Part shown: piece after piece, positions 1 to 7,742 of the stretch
Layout of the letters: each line of letters opens with the position of its first letter
Position numbering within the stretch: the first letter of the stretch is position 1
Source of the DNA: JAZDJP01 sp043803805
Lineage (GTDB): Bacteria > Planctomycetota > JAZDJP01
Assembly: GCA_043803805.1 (NCBI GenBank)
Contig: JAZDJP010000024.1
Coordinates: forward strand, 1-20,229
DNA: 20,229 bases
Reading direction: 5' to 3'
Made by a program: the position numbers and the translations under genes
The notes under the pieces: generated by a model
Database searches by the model: none
What the model saw: the letters and a program-made list of their open reading frames with translations, nothing else
Told to the model about the DNA's origin: nothing

Positions 1-16
1 GCCTGAGGCCGAGCGA

Positions 17-98
17 AAGCCCGCCAGCCAAGGAGCGCCGACGACTGCGTATCAACGGAGAGATACGCCGAGGAGGCGCGACGCCGGATGGCGGGCTT
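17..98. repeat. Nested inverted-repeat structure of unknown type
   Basis: Three perfect inverted repeats are nested symmetrically: AAGCCCGCCA at 17-26 with TGGCGGGCTT at 89-98, GCGCC at 35-39 with GGCGC at 75-79, and GCGTATC at 47-53 with GATACGC at 62-68. Together they would fold into one long interrupted hairpin of about 80 nt in either strand's transcript or as extruded DNA. No convincing reading frame covers positions 1-162. It could be a structured RNA, a MITE- or REP-like element, or the tail of a larger structured element cut by the window edge. It lies just downstream of the stop of the transglutaminase-like gene (163), so it could also affect the end of that transcript, although no U-tract follows it. 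The arms are seen directly; the function is unknown. Confidence 0.45.
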
Positions 99-162
99 GC
101 AGCCGGCCGGAGCCAGGTAACGGTTTTGAAACAGCCCTTTAGGTAAGTGCTATTGGATCTGG

Positions 163-2424
163 TCAGGGTTTGGCGCGGAGCGCCTTGAGGGCCTCCGCGG
201 CCTCCTCGCGGACGGCCGGGAAGGGGTCGTTGGCGGCCAGGTCCGCCAGGGCCTTTTCCGCCTCGGGTCCGCCGAGGATGCCCAGGGCGTGGGCGATGTG
301 GAACCGGAAATCGAAGCGCATCCGGGGCAGCGGCGCGATCAGCTCGGGCACGGCGCTGCGGTCGCCGATGGCCGCCAGGACGTCGGGGATGTAGCGCGCC
401 CCCGGCGCGCCCCCCGCGCCCTTCTTCTTCCACTTGTCCAGGAGCGGCTTGACCGCCCGGGCCGGCTTCTGCCTGGCCAGCCCCTTGCAGATGAACAGGG
501 TTTGGTCAATGTTCGCCGCCGGCAGGAACCCGAGCAGGGCGTCGAGCGCCTTGGGGTAGTCCCCCAGGTCTTCCACCGCCCGCCAGTCCGCCTCGGAGCC
601 GCCCTTAAGCCGTTTGAGCAGGGTGTTCATGGCCGCATCGTCGTCCAGGGGCTTCAGGTCGCCCTGCGGGAAGAATCCGTTGGTCTGGCGGACGTCGCTT
701 TCGATCCGATCGGGCTTGAGTATCTTCTTGAAGGGCTCGCCGGAGTAGTCTGCCGGGTGCGGGCCGGCCGCCTCGAACTTGGGCAGGACGTCGGCCTCCT
801 TCAGCGAGGGCTCGGACGCCGGCGCGTCCTTGGCCGGCACGAGGCGCATCCTGACATGGGTCATCTGGAGGTCGCCGTCATTGAACTTCTGGTCATAGTT
901 CCAGTCCTTGGGCCTTGTGTCGGCCGCGTCAGGCGCGTCGATCCGGAAGTAGTAGGGGAAGTTCCTTACGTGGCGCTTGACCTCGCGCGCCTGGCCCTTG
1001 AGCGTGTAGCCGACCTCCAACTCCAGGACAAACCCCTCGGCCGGATTGTCGGCGGTCACACGCAGGACGTTCTCTCCGGGGCGCAGATTGGGCAGGGTTC
1101 GCTTGTTGAGCTGGCGCCAGGCGGTGATCTTGAGGGCGCTGGCCCCCACGCCGCGGACGTCGCCGGCGGCCTGGAAATCGGCCTTGATGAAGAAGTTATA
1201 GGCGGTGTACACGTCGGGCTTGCCCGCCGCGCGCGCGACCTTGCCCAGGTCGATCTCCACCGTCTCCTCGCCGGTTTTCTCCTTCACGAAGATCGGCGTC
1301 CACGTGGATCCGTCCAGAGAGACCGACAACCGGCACAGGTCGGCGGCGTCGGTCTTGACGAGTCTGGCTTCGCATGTGGCCGCGGCCACCACGTAGGGTG
1401 GGGCCATGCGCCAGATCAGTTCCGCCGGCTTTCCGGCGGCGGCCGGGTGCAGTGTCGCCCGGCCGGTTTTCGGCGCCGAGCAGGCCGCGTTGACCGAGCC
1501 GTCGTAAAGTTGACCGGCAAAGCGTTCCGGGTCCAGACAGGCCTCCAGAGTCTGGACTTCCTCGCCGACCACGGCATAAACCCCCCTGGTTTTTCCGGGC
1601 TCATGGGCGTAATATGCGTCCCGTTCCGAGGCCGCTTTGGCCGCGTCCATGTTTCCGTTTTCGGGCGCGCCATGGTGGGGGATGATGTGTCCCTTGTTTT
1701 CCCACGCGCGCTCGATGGTCTCGCCGATGCGCAGCGAGGTGCGCAGGCTGTGCAACTTCTGCGGGGCGGTCACGTGCCGGTAGACCCTTCCGCGCATGAC
1801 CGGCATGGACCACGTGCCCACGATCTTCTTCTCGTCGTTCCAGTAGTAGAAGCGGCTCTGCGGGTCGAAGTCGTGGAACCGGGCCTGCCCGTCCGCGTCG
1901 CGGTAGCGCAGAGCCGCGATCGTGTGTCCGTGGGTGCACTCGTCGAAGGCGATGTAGCCGGCGGCGCGCCAGAGAGGCACCATGGCCCAGCTCAGCCCGT
2001 CGCACTGGTGGTGGCCGTAGACCGTGAAGATGCCGTGAGGGTCCCCGCACAGCCGTTCCTGACCGCGCGGGCCCTCGTAGGAATAGGCGCCGCCGGTGGA
2101 ACTGACCAGCACCCGGAACCACTTCCACAGGGCCATGGCCTTGTCGGAGTCACCCTTGTCCTTGACGCCCTCCAGCCGGAAGATGTCCTCCATGGCCGAG
2201 GCCAGGGTGGTGCAGTCCGGCCATCGGTCGGCGGCCAGGCGGACGTTGACCAGGGCCTCGTCGGAGTGCGCCGAGGTGTCGGAGATCTCCTCCTGGGGGT
2301 AGGCGGCCGGCGCGGCCGGCGGCGGGGCAACCTGCGCCCCGGCGGCGTTCTCCGCCGCAGGACGGATAGAGAGCACGAGCGCGCCGAGGACCAGGACGGC
2401 GCCGGAGCCAAGCAGGATCTTCAC
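163..2424 (-). CDS. Membrane-anchored transglutaminase-like protein with C-terminal HEAT-like repeats
   Basis: The 753-aa product starts with an uncleaved-anchor-like or lipid-free signal segment (residues about 2-22, KILLGSGAVLVLGALVLSI), so it is probably exported or tethered. Residues about 70-200 resemble the transglutaminase-like cysteine fold: Cys in HHQCDGLSW (about 141), His in THGHTIAAL (about 167) and Asp in FHDFDPQ (185/187) have the order and spacing of a Cys-His-Asp triad. The middle is rich in beta strands, suggesting one or two sandwich domains (about 320-540). The last 150 residues are short helical repeats of HEAT/PBS-lyase type (for example PAVREEAAEALKAL). I chose GTG 2424 because AGGAGG lies 9 nt upstream; a longer TTG start at 2445 would place that ribosome-binding site inside the gene. 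The substrate is unknown. It could be a peptidase or a non-catalytic scaffold rather than a crosslinking enzyme. Confidence 0.8.
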   Translation of the reverse strand: MKILLGSGAVLVLGALVLSIRPAAENAAGAQVAPPPAAPAAYPQEEISDTSAHSDEALVNVRLAADRWPDCTTLASAMEDIFRLEGVKDKGDSDKAMALWKWFRVLVSSTGGAYSYEGPRGQERLCGDPHGIFTVYGHHQCDGLSWAMVPLWRAAGYIAFDECTHGHTIAALRYRDADGQARFHDFDPQSRFYYWNDEKKIVGTWSMPVMRGRVYRHVTAPQKLHSLRTSLRIGETIERAWENKGHIIPHHGAPENGNMDAAKAASERDAYYAHEPGKTRGVYAVVGEEVQTLEACLDPERFAGQLYDGSVNAACSAPKTGRATLHPAAAGKPAELIWRMAPPYVVAAATCEARLVKTDAADLCRLSVSLDGSTWTPIFVKEKTGEETVEIDLGKVARAAGKPDVYTAYNFFIKADFQAAGDVRGVGASALKITAWRQLNKRTLPNLRPGENVLRVTADNPAEGFVLELEVGYTLKGQAREVKRHVRNFPYYFRIDAPDAADTRPKDWNYDQKFNDGDLQMTHVRMRLVPAKDAPASEPSLKEADVLPKFEAAGPHPADYSGEPFKKILKPDRIESDVRQTNGFFPQGDLKPLDDDAAMNTLLKRLKGGSEADWRAVEDLGDYPKALDALLGFLPAANIDQTLFICKGLARQKPARAVKPLLDKWKKKGAGGAPGARYIPDVLAAIGDRSAVPELIAPLPRMRFDFRFHIAHALGILGGPEAEKALADLAANDPFPAVREEAAEALKALRAKP

Positions 2425-2447
2425 GCGTGAGTCCCTCCTTCGCAATT

Positions 2448-2476
2448 ATTGTATGTCACTCGCCGCGCCGCGACAA
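2448..2476 (-). promoter_or_regulatory. Sigma70-type promoter of the transglutaminase-like gene
   Basis: Read on the minus strand, TTGTCG (complement of 2471-2476) is followed by a 17-nt spacer and TACAAT (complement of 2448-2453). The -10 box matches the consensus at 5 of 6 positions and the -35 at 4 of 6. The predicted transcript would begin near 2441, about 17 nt before the GTG at 2424, leaving room for the AGGAGG site. The rest of the gap up to 2622 shows only a T-run (2609-2616) and no hairpin followed by a U-tract. Confidence 0.5.
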
Positions 2477-2622
2477 GGAGAGAAACCGGTTGGGAAGCCA
2501 GGATACCCGAGCGGGACCAGCCGGACCGCGCCCTCCTTTCCCGTGGTGAATTTCATCCCTCGGGTCGTCGCGGCGAAGCCGGGGCTCGTGACCACGGCGG
2601 AGTTGGCATTTTTTTTAATCGT

Positions 2623-3696
2623 TCACGGAGCTCGCTCATCGCTGAAGTCCGTCAGCACGTCGGACATCTCCGCGACGTACTCGTGCGTGATATCGGATGT
2701 CCATCCCAGCGTCTGGTCGGCGTTGCTCTTGTGCCAGAGCGTGTGGATCCAGTGTCCCTCCGGCTGTTGCGACTGGGCGTAGAACTCCATGAGCCGCACG
2801 CAGGTTTCAGCGAAGTGTTTTTCGCCGGTCAGCCGGTAGAGTTCCGAACCGGCCCACATCGTTTTGCAGCTGGCGAAATTGGTCCAGGCGCGTTCGTCGA
2901 GGCAATAGAAGAAATCGAACGCCCGGATCGCGCCGTCCAGGTACCGCTTGTCGCCGGTGGCGATATAAAGCCGGGAGAGAAACTTCGTTGGTTTCCCGAT
3001 GAGCCAGGTCAGCTCGTTACCGCCGTCCGCCTTGCCCGAAAGGCATTTCTGCTTGCGGCCGTCGGCGTCCCACTGGTTTTCGCTACCGGAGAGCTCGGTG
3101 AGGAGCGTGCCGTCCGCTTTCATGCAGGAGAAAAACAGGTGTTTGAAATCCGGCTGGAGTTCGAGGACGCGCAGGAGGAAGTCGCCGGCGCGGCGCGCTT
3201 CGGCGATCCGCCCTGTGGCCAGGCAGGCGAAACCCGCCGAGGAAGTGCTGGAGGTGTCCATGAGGCGCGGGTCCATGACGCCGGTCGTCGGATTGAAGGC
3301 GGCGTAGAATCCTCCGTGCGTCGGATCCTGGAAGTGCAGGATGAATGGCATGGCGCGCTGGACGATGTCGTAGGCGCCGATGGACTGGAGCCCGACGACC
3401 AGCCAGCCGTTGGCGTAGATGTACTGGTTGACGCCCGTGCAGGGGAAATGAACGAAGCCCTTGACCGTGGGGGACATCCGGAAGTCGCCGTCGGGCTGGA
3501 GGAAACGATCGTGGATGAGTGCCCGGTAAAGCCCGCACATACGGTTGTCTCCGACGCGGTTCCACATGTACGGGGCCTTGTAGTGCCCCTGAAGGTCCTG
3601 GTGTTCCCGGAGATACTTTTGGTGGTCACGACACCACTGCACCGCGCGGCGAATGGTTTCCTCGTAACGATCGAACTGCGCTGATGTCAGAAACAT
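2623..3696 (-). CDS. Alpha/alpha-barrel (six-hairpin glycosidase-like) hypothetical protein
   Basis: This 357-aa protein has no signal peptide, so it is probably cytosolic. It is made of repeated helical stretches with conserved aromatic and glycine turns (for example CGLYRALIHDRF, NGWLVVGLQSIGAYD, TKFLSRLYIATGDKRYLDGA, AWTNFASCKTMWAGSELYRLTGE, HFAETCVRLMEFY). This is the pattern of six-hairpin glycosidases and terpene-cyclase-like alpha/alpha toroids. I see no family-specific catalytic motif, so the reaction is not assigned; an unsaturated-glucuronyl or other sugar hydrolase, or an epimerase-like role, is possible. The ATG at 3696 is supported by AAAGGAGG 6 nt upstream. It is divergent from an AraC-type regulator, with a palindrome directly upstream of its ribosome-binding site, which suggests substrate-responsive control by that regulator. 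Confidence 0.65.
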   Translation of the reverse strand: MFLTSAQFDRYEETIRRAVQWCRDHQKYLREHQDLQGHYKAPYMWNRVGDNRMCGLYRALIHDRFLQPDGDFRMSPTVKGFVHFPCTGVNQYIYANGWLVVGLQSIGAYDIVQRAMPFILHFQDPTHGGFYAAFNPTTGVMDPRLMDTSSTSSAGFACLATGRIAEARRAGDFLLRVLELQPDFKHLFFSCMKADGTLLTELSGSENQWDADGRKQKCLSGKADGGNELTWLIGKPTKFLSRLYIATGDKRYLDGAIRAFDFFYCLDERAWTNFASCKTMWAGSELYRLTGEKHFAETCVRLMEFYAQSQQPEGHWIHTLWHKSNADQTLGWTSDITHEYVAEMSDVLTDFSDERAP

Positions 3697-3710
3697 GGCG
3701 TTCCTCCTTT

Positions 3711-3738
3711 AATTCATTTGGCGTTCGCCAAACGAATT
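3711..3738. promoter_or_regulatory. 28-bp operator-like palindrome between divergent genes
   Basis: The left half AATTCATTTGGCGT and right half TCGCCAAACGAATT are complementary at 12 of 14 positions (AATTC, TTTGGCG arms). The site lies between the alpha/alpha-barrel gene (ATG at 3696) and the AraC-type gene, immediately upstream of the former's ribosome-binding site. It would fall in the 5' leader or at the promoter of the minus-strand gene. As a DNA site it fits a dimeric regulator; AraC-family proteins usually prefer direct repeats, so a different regulator (LacI- or GntR-like) is also possible. As RNA it could form a stem next to the ribosome-binding site. Confidence 0.5.
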
Positions 3739-3811
3739 GATTGGTATTTATCTATTTTCAGTGTACCTCCAGCGATGCCAGGAAGAAATGGCGCCGATGA
3801 TGATTTAGTTG

Positions 3812-3817
3812 TATAAT
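3812..3817 (+). promoter_or_regulatory. -10 box of the AraC-type regulator; possibly leaderless transcript
   Basis: A perfect TATAAT lies only 8 nt before the ATG at 3826, so transcription would begin at or within a few bases of the start codon. No Shine-Dalgarno sequence is possible in that arrangement. The -35 region (about 3789-3794, TGGCGC) is poor, so the promoter may need an activator. If translation instead starts at a downstream GTG (the V of GDVFAIRG, preceded by GAAGG), this box would simply give a short leader. Confidence 0.35.
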
Positions 3818-3825
3818 CTTATGAT

Positions 3826-4812
3826 ATGATTCCCGTCCGTTATTACCTTCCGCCGCCGAAGACGAAGGGTGATGTGTTCGCCATCCGGGGGCTGGCGATC
3901 CGCGAGAAGATGCCGCCCATGGTCGTCCGGCGTTCGGAGAGGGCCGCCGATTATCTCTTCATGCTGTTTCACGACACGGCTTTTTTCGGGACGGGAACCG
4001 CGTCCCGGGAGATTTCGCCCTGCGCGCTTTTCATCTGGAATCCGGGCGTCGGCCGGTGCTACGGCAACGCTACCGCGTCGTGGACGCATTCCTGGCTTCT
4101 CTGCGACGGCCCCCGGGCCGGGCAGGCGCTGGCGGCCGCCCGCGTGCCGGTGAACCGGTTGATGGTTCTGCCGGACGCGGGGATTGTGGAGGTCTGGCTC
4201 CTGGCGCTTCATCGCGAGGTGACGTGCCACCAGCGGCCCGATCCCGAAATTCTCGGACACCTGACGCATGTTTTCACGCGCGAGGTCGCCCGGATGCGTT
4301 CGGCGGGGGCGGCGCAACGGTTCGTCCCGCCGGGGATTCAAGACGTTCAGAGGCATCTCGACGAGTCCTATCGTGAGCCGGTGGTTCTCGGGGAACTTGC
4401 CCGCCGGGCCTGTCTTTCCATTCCGCATTTCTCGGCGCTGTTCAAGAGGCACACCGGCTACGCCCCTGTTCAATACGCGTTGACGCTCCGGTTGCGGGAG
4501 GCGGCGTTTCTGCTCCGGAACACGGATCTTCGCGTGGGGGAGATTGCGCGGCAGGTGGGGTACGAGGACATCTCTCACTTTTCAAAGTTATTCAGCCGGT
4601 ACCACGGCGTCAGCCCGCGGAAGATGAGGAGCAATTCACGTTGCCCGTGTGTAGTACAGGGTTTTCCTGTCGCCGGGGCGCGGAACGCGTCGAATGAACC
4701 CTTCGGATTCCAGCTCCCGGAGATCGGCAAGCGCCGCGTCGCGACTGCAGAGAAGGGAGTTCACGATCTCTTGAAATGTGAGATGGGGGCGTTCTCGAAA
4801 AAGGGCATGTAA
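3826..4812 (+). CDS. AraC-family transcriptional regulator with an overrun C-terminal tail
   Basis: The 328-aa product has an N-terminal sensor-like region (about 1-165) and an AraC/XylS DNA-binding domain at about residues 170-270. The first helix-turn-helix is in VVLGELARRACLSIPHFSAL and the second in LRVGEIARQVGYEDISHFSK, followed by the family's usual closing motif FSRYHGVSPRKMR. Normally the protein would end within a few residues of that motif. Here the frame continues about 60 residues, reading antisense through the 3' end of the convergent EBP gene, whose stop is at 4636. The overlap is 177 nt. The tail has no recognisable fold and is probably a by-product of a junction that removed the original stop. 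It is divergent from the alpha/alpha-barrel gene, its likely target. Confidence 0.85.
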   Translation: MIPVRYYLPPPKTKGDVFAIRGLAIREKMPPMVVRRSERAADYLFMLFHDTAFFGTGTASREISPCALFIWNPGVGRCYGNATASWTHSWLLCDGPRAGQALAAARVPVNRLMVLPDAGIVEVWLLALHREVTCHQRPDPEILGHLTHVFTREVARMRSAGAAQRFVPPGIQDVQRHLDESYREPVVLGELARRACLSIPHFSALFKRHTGYAPVQYALTLRLREAAFLLRNTDLRVGEIARQVGYEDISHFSKLFSRYHGVSPRKMRSNSRCPCVVQGFPVAGARNASNEPFGFQLPEIGKRRVATAEKGVHDLLKCEMGAFSKKGM

Positions 4813-6888
4813 AGATTCCCGTCGTTGTTGTGATTTGTGCCGGACGCGTTTGCCGCCAGAGGGATGTAAGGGGATGTGTTCTTGGAAAAGATCCGAGTTT
4901 AGCACGACCCGGTCTCCGGCAAGCACTACAATACGCTCGATCTTGTTTCTCATCTCGCGGATATTCCCCTGCCAAGGATGTTTTTTCAACGCCTGAAGGA
5001 GGTCTTCTCCGAGGCGCAGAGGGTTTGCTACGGAAGTGGAACTGTCGAATTTCGGAGCGCAAAACATCTTGAGGAAATGATGGGCAAGTGTTGGAATGTC
5101 CTCCGGCCGTTCCCGAAGCGGTGGAATTTTGATTTCCATCCGCGCGAGACGGTAGTAGAGATCCTCCCGGAACGTTCCTGATTTTATCATTTCTTCCAGT
5201 GGTTTGTTTGATGCCGCGATGATGCGAGCGTGCGTTTTCCGCGATTGGGTGCTTCCCACGGGACGTACGTCTCCATTTTCGAGAACGCGTAACAGCGCCG
5301 CCTGCAATTGTGGAGACATGGAGTTAAGTTCGTCGAGAAAAAGAGTGCCTTTCCCGGCCGTGACAAAAAGCCCATCGTGATTCCGGTTGGCTCCGGTAAA
5401 GGCGCCTTTCACGTAGCCGAAGAGTTCTGCCTCGATGAGGTCATCCGAAATCGAGGCGCAGTTGACCGTGATGAAGGGGTATCCGGCGCGCGGGCTGGAT
5501 TCGTGAATGAGCCGTGCCACGACGTCTTTTCCGGTGCCGGTTTCTCCGGCAATCAGAATGGTGGTATCCAACGGTGCATATTTCTTGATGAGCGTTTTCA
5601 CGTGGCGGATGGCGGAGCTGTCGCCGATGAGCGACAGGAGGTGATTGGGTTCTTCGCGCGGAAAGGCGGAAGGCGGTTGCGGCGGAGTTTGGAGTTGCGA
5701 GGCGAGGAGCCGAAGTTTTTCAATTTGGTATGCGGAAATCTCGGGTGTGATACGAAGCTCGCGGATCAGGTGCCGATTCCCGTGAGGGTTCGCGTGGATG
5801 CGGCGTTTGAGAAAGAGTGCGGCCTGGGATTCGTTCCCCTCGAGAAGAAAGAGTCTCATCCAGAGTTCGCACAAGAGGATGTTGTTCATTTGCGGATCCA
5901 CCATTTTCAGGAGTCGTCGCGCGGCCCCGGAATTTCTGAGGGAAAGTTCCACGCTGGCGAGTTGCCGGATTGCATTTAAAAGGAATTGTTGTGGGCGAAA
6001 AGCTGTTCCCCCGGCGACGATGGCCTTGCGTGCTAGAGAGAGCGCCCCCGCGAGGTCTCCGTGCTCCTGTGCGATTTGAGAACGAACAAGGGTCATGTGG
6101 CATTGTGGGAGAGGTGCCTCCTGAGGTTTTTTTTCGAGGATCGCCAGTTCTCGCTCCAGGCGGGTCCAGTCGCCGATGTCGATGAGTGCGCTGAATCGGA
6201 ACTGGTGTGTTTGGATGCTCCGGTCTTTCAATGGGAAATTCTCAAGAAGTGCCAGCATTTCGACGTTGAGGCCGAGATGGCGCAACAGGTTGAGTTTGAC
6301 AAGCAAGAATGATTTTCGGAGGTGCGGATGCCGGGGGATGAGGGGTTCGATATCCGCGAGGTCATTTTCTGCGATGGAAAAGTTCATTTCCGATATGGCG
6401 GTGTAGGCGCGGTTGTATTTGAGGCGGATCCAAAATCCCGTGTTGTGGGGGATATCGAGCGTGAGTGCCTTGTTTAATATCTTCAGTTGGTTGGCCATGA
6501 CCAGGAAGTTCTCCGGTGCAAAAATCGTATCGAATAATTGAAAAGCTTTAAATTCCGGATGGGGAAGGTCGTTCAAAAGTTCTTTCTGGAAAAATAGGAA
6601 TCGGTTTGTATCCACCGAAAGGCTTTTTTGAGAGGAGAGATTTGCGCCTAATATGAGAAGGATGAAAAAGAGTTCCGGGTCGCTTGGCGGACGGTTGATG
6701 GATTCGCGAATTGCGGAAAGTCCTTGTTCTGCCGGCAGAATGTGATCGATGGCGTCCGTGGCAACTCGGATATGGTGGTATATGCCGGCAAGAGGGGAGT
6801 TTTCTGGGATGGCGTCTGCGATGGCCCGAACCTTGTCGTAGTCGGCATCGAGGATGGCCCTTGCGATGGGGGAGAGATGTGGCGTCAT
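4636..6888 (-). CDS. Sigma54-dependent enhancer-binding protein, module 1 (TPR-like N-terminus, AAA+, winged-helix-like C-terminus)
   Basis: This 750-aa activator remodels the sigma54-RNA polymerase closed complex using ATP. Residues about 1-410 are helical with TPR-like character and contain no visible receiver, GAF or PAS domain. The AAA+ domain runs from about 425 to 655: Walker A GETGTGKD (about 447), the sigma54-contacting GAFTGA loop (about 495), Walker B TLFLDELNSM, and arginine-finger region FREDLYYRL. The C-terminus (about 685-750) lacks a Fis-type helix and instead resembles a winged helix (TFQEIVNSLLCSRDAALADLRELESEGFIRR). It is a clear paralogue of the EBP at 9902-12157, sharing the N-terminal MTPHLSP and the ending LYYTRA. 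No Shine-Dalgarno precedes the ATG, as in the paralogue, suggesting low expression. It is divergent from a sigma54-type promoter and the NAS1 operon, its likely target. Confidence 0.9.
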   Translation of the reverse strand: MTPHLSPIARAILDADYDKVRAIADAIPENSPLAGIYHHIRVATDAIDHILPAEQGLSAIRESINRPPSDPELFFILLILGANLSSQKSLSVDTNRFLFFQKELLNDLPHPEFKAFQLFDTIFAPENFLVMANQLKILNKALTLDIPHNTGFWIRLKYNRAYTAISEMNFSIAENDLADIEPLIPRHPHLRKSFLLVKLNLLRHLGLNVEMLALLENFPLKDRSIQTHQFRFSALIDIGDWTRLERELAILEKKPQEAPLPQCHMTLVRSQIAQEHGDLAGALSLARKAIVAGGTAFRPQQFLLNAIRQLASVELSLRNSGAARRLLKMVDPQMNNILLCELWMRLFLLEGNESQAALFLKRRIHANPHGNRHLIRELRITPEISAYQIEKLRLLASQLQTPPQPPSAFPREEPNHLLSLIGDSSAIRHVKTLIKKYAPLDTTILIAGETGTGKDVVARLIHESSPRAGYPFITVNCASISDDLIEAELFGYVKGAFTGANRNHDGLFVTAGKGTLFLDELNSMSPQLQAALLRVLENGDVRPVGSTQSRKTHARIIAASNKPLEEMIKSGTFREDLYYRLARMEIKIPPLRERPEDIPTLAHHFLKMFCAPKFDSSTSVANPLRLGEDLLQALKKHPWQGNIREMRNKIERIVVLAGDRVVLNSDLFQEHIPLHPSGGKRVRHKSQQRRESLHALFRERPHLTFQEIVNSLLCSRDAALADLRELESEGFIRRVPRPGDRKTLYYTRAT

Positions 6889-6916
6889 GGCAACAATTGC
6901 GGATTAGTAGTCCGGT

Positions 6917-6929
6917 TATCGTAGCGATA
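6917..6929. promoter_or_regulatory. Candidate EBP binding palindrome, module 1
   Basis: TATCGTAGCGATA is a perfect palindrome with 5-bp arms around TAG. It sits 29 bp before the EBP1 start and about 76 bp upstream of the -24 element at 6999, a distance typical of upstream activator sites. The second module has a longer palindrome at the equivalent place, and both contain ATCRTAGC. A second dyad, ATCAACA (6969-6975) and TGTTGAT (6986-6992), lies immediately upstream of the -24 box and could be another protein site. Confidence 0.45.
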
Positions 6930-6997
6930 TTTTAAAGCATGTCTACTGCTTTGCTTGATTTTCGGTACATCAACAACGATTTCTGTGTTGATTGGAG

Positions 6998-7015
6998 TTG
7001 GCACGATTTTCGCTA
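6998..7015 (+). promoter_or_regulatory. Sigma54 (-24/-12) promoter of the NAS1 operon
   Basis: TTGGCACGATTTTCGCTA matches the sigma54 consensus TGGCAC-N5-TTGC with a single mismatch (TCGC for TTGC). The key GG (7000-7001) and GC (7012-7013) dinucleotides have the correct 11-bp register. The -12 element is about 45 bp before the ATG of NAS1 at 7059. The divergent gene encodes a sigma54 activator, which strongly supports the assignment. Confidence 0.8.
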
Positions 7016-7058
7016 CCAGCAAGAGTAAGTTAATGTTTCCAATTTGGAAGGAGTTGAC

Positions 7059-7742
7059 ATGGAGCCGAATCGATTGAACAGGAATTACCGGGTATCGGCC
7101 GTCAGTCAGGCGCTCCAAGCGGTAACGGATTCCGTGGCATCCGGGTTTGTTCCGGAAATCCCGGAGGTCATTGTCATCCGCCCCGTGCGCAACGACCGCG
7201 AAATGGATGACGTGTGCCGCCTCACCCACGACGCCTACGTCGAGCGGGGCTACTGTGTTCCACAGCCGACCGGACGCCTCATCCATCATCCTCGCCATGA
7301 CGGCATCCCTGAGACGACTGTACTCATCGCAGAACGGAACAGGAGTATCGTCGGGACCAATTCGCTCACGCTGGATGGTCCGAAGGGACTTCCTGTGGAT
7401 ACGGACTTTGGAACCGAGTGCGATGCCATCCGTGCTACGGGACGGCGTCTCGCATCCTCGTGGCGCATCGCGACGCGGAAAGATTGCCGTGACGAACAGA
7501 AGATCGTCATGGGGCTCATCCGTGAAACCTTGCGGCTGGGCACGCTGTATGGCGTGCAAACCTGCGTCTTTACATTCAATCCCCGGCACGAGCGAATTTA
7601 CGAGCGGCTCCTGAATATGAAGACCGTAGCGCGAAACGAGGGAACGGCGGGACTCGAAAACGCCCCGGCGGTTTTCATGCGGCTCGATGTGGAAACCCTG
7701 CCGGAATGGTGTTGCGAAGTCGTCGGCGCGGCATGCGCATAA
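7059..7742 (+). CDS. FeeM-like N-acyl amino acid synthase (NAS1)
   Basis: This 227-aa cytosolic protein resembles the FeeM / exosortase-associated acyltransferase branch of the GNAT-related fold, which moves a long-chain acyl group from acyl carrier protein to an amino acid. Supporting stretches are IRPVRNDREMDDVCRL.HDAYVERGY near the N-terminus, VGTNSLTLD, SSWRIATR, and the closing FNPRHERIYERLLNM, which matches the family's pattern of a PRH followed by a Y/F and a leucine-rich turn. It is more than half identical by eye to NAS2 at 13399-14142. I chose ATG 7059 because GGAAGGAG lies 5 nt upstream; the frame's TTG at 7044 precedes that site. It is the first gene after a sigma54 promoter. Acyl and amino acid specificity cannot be read from sequence; no acyl carrier protein gene is present here. 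Confidence 0.75.
   Translation: MEPNRLNRNYRVSAVSQALQAVTDSVASGFVPEIPEVIVIRPVRNDREMDDVCRLTHDAYVERGYCVPQPTGRLIHHPRHDGIPETTVLIAERNRSIVGTNSLTLDGPKGLPVDTDFGTECDAIRATGRRLASSWRIATRKDCRDEQKIVMGLIRETLRLGTLYGVQTCVFTFNPRHERIYERLLNMKTVARNEGTAGLENAPAVFMRLDVETLPEWCCEVVGAACA

Noticed and set aside
289..2430. Long plus-strand open frame (713 aa) opposite the transglutaminase-like gene
   Set aside because: It mirrors the minus-strand gene, is Arg/Gly/Val-rich with no domain, and is expected from high-G+C codon use.
2449..3684. Plus-strand open frame (411 aa) opposite the alpha/alpha-barrel gene
   Set aside because: Antisense shadow without a ribosome-binding site or recognisable fold.
6969..6992. IHF site next to the module 1 sigma54 promoter
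   Set aside because: Only part of the IHF consensus is present; the dyad is noted, but IHF binding is not supported.
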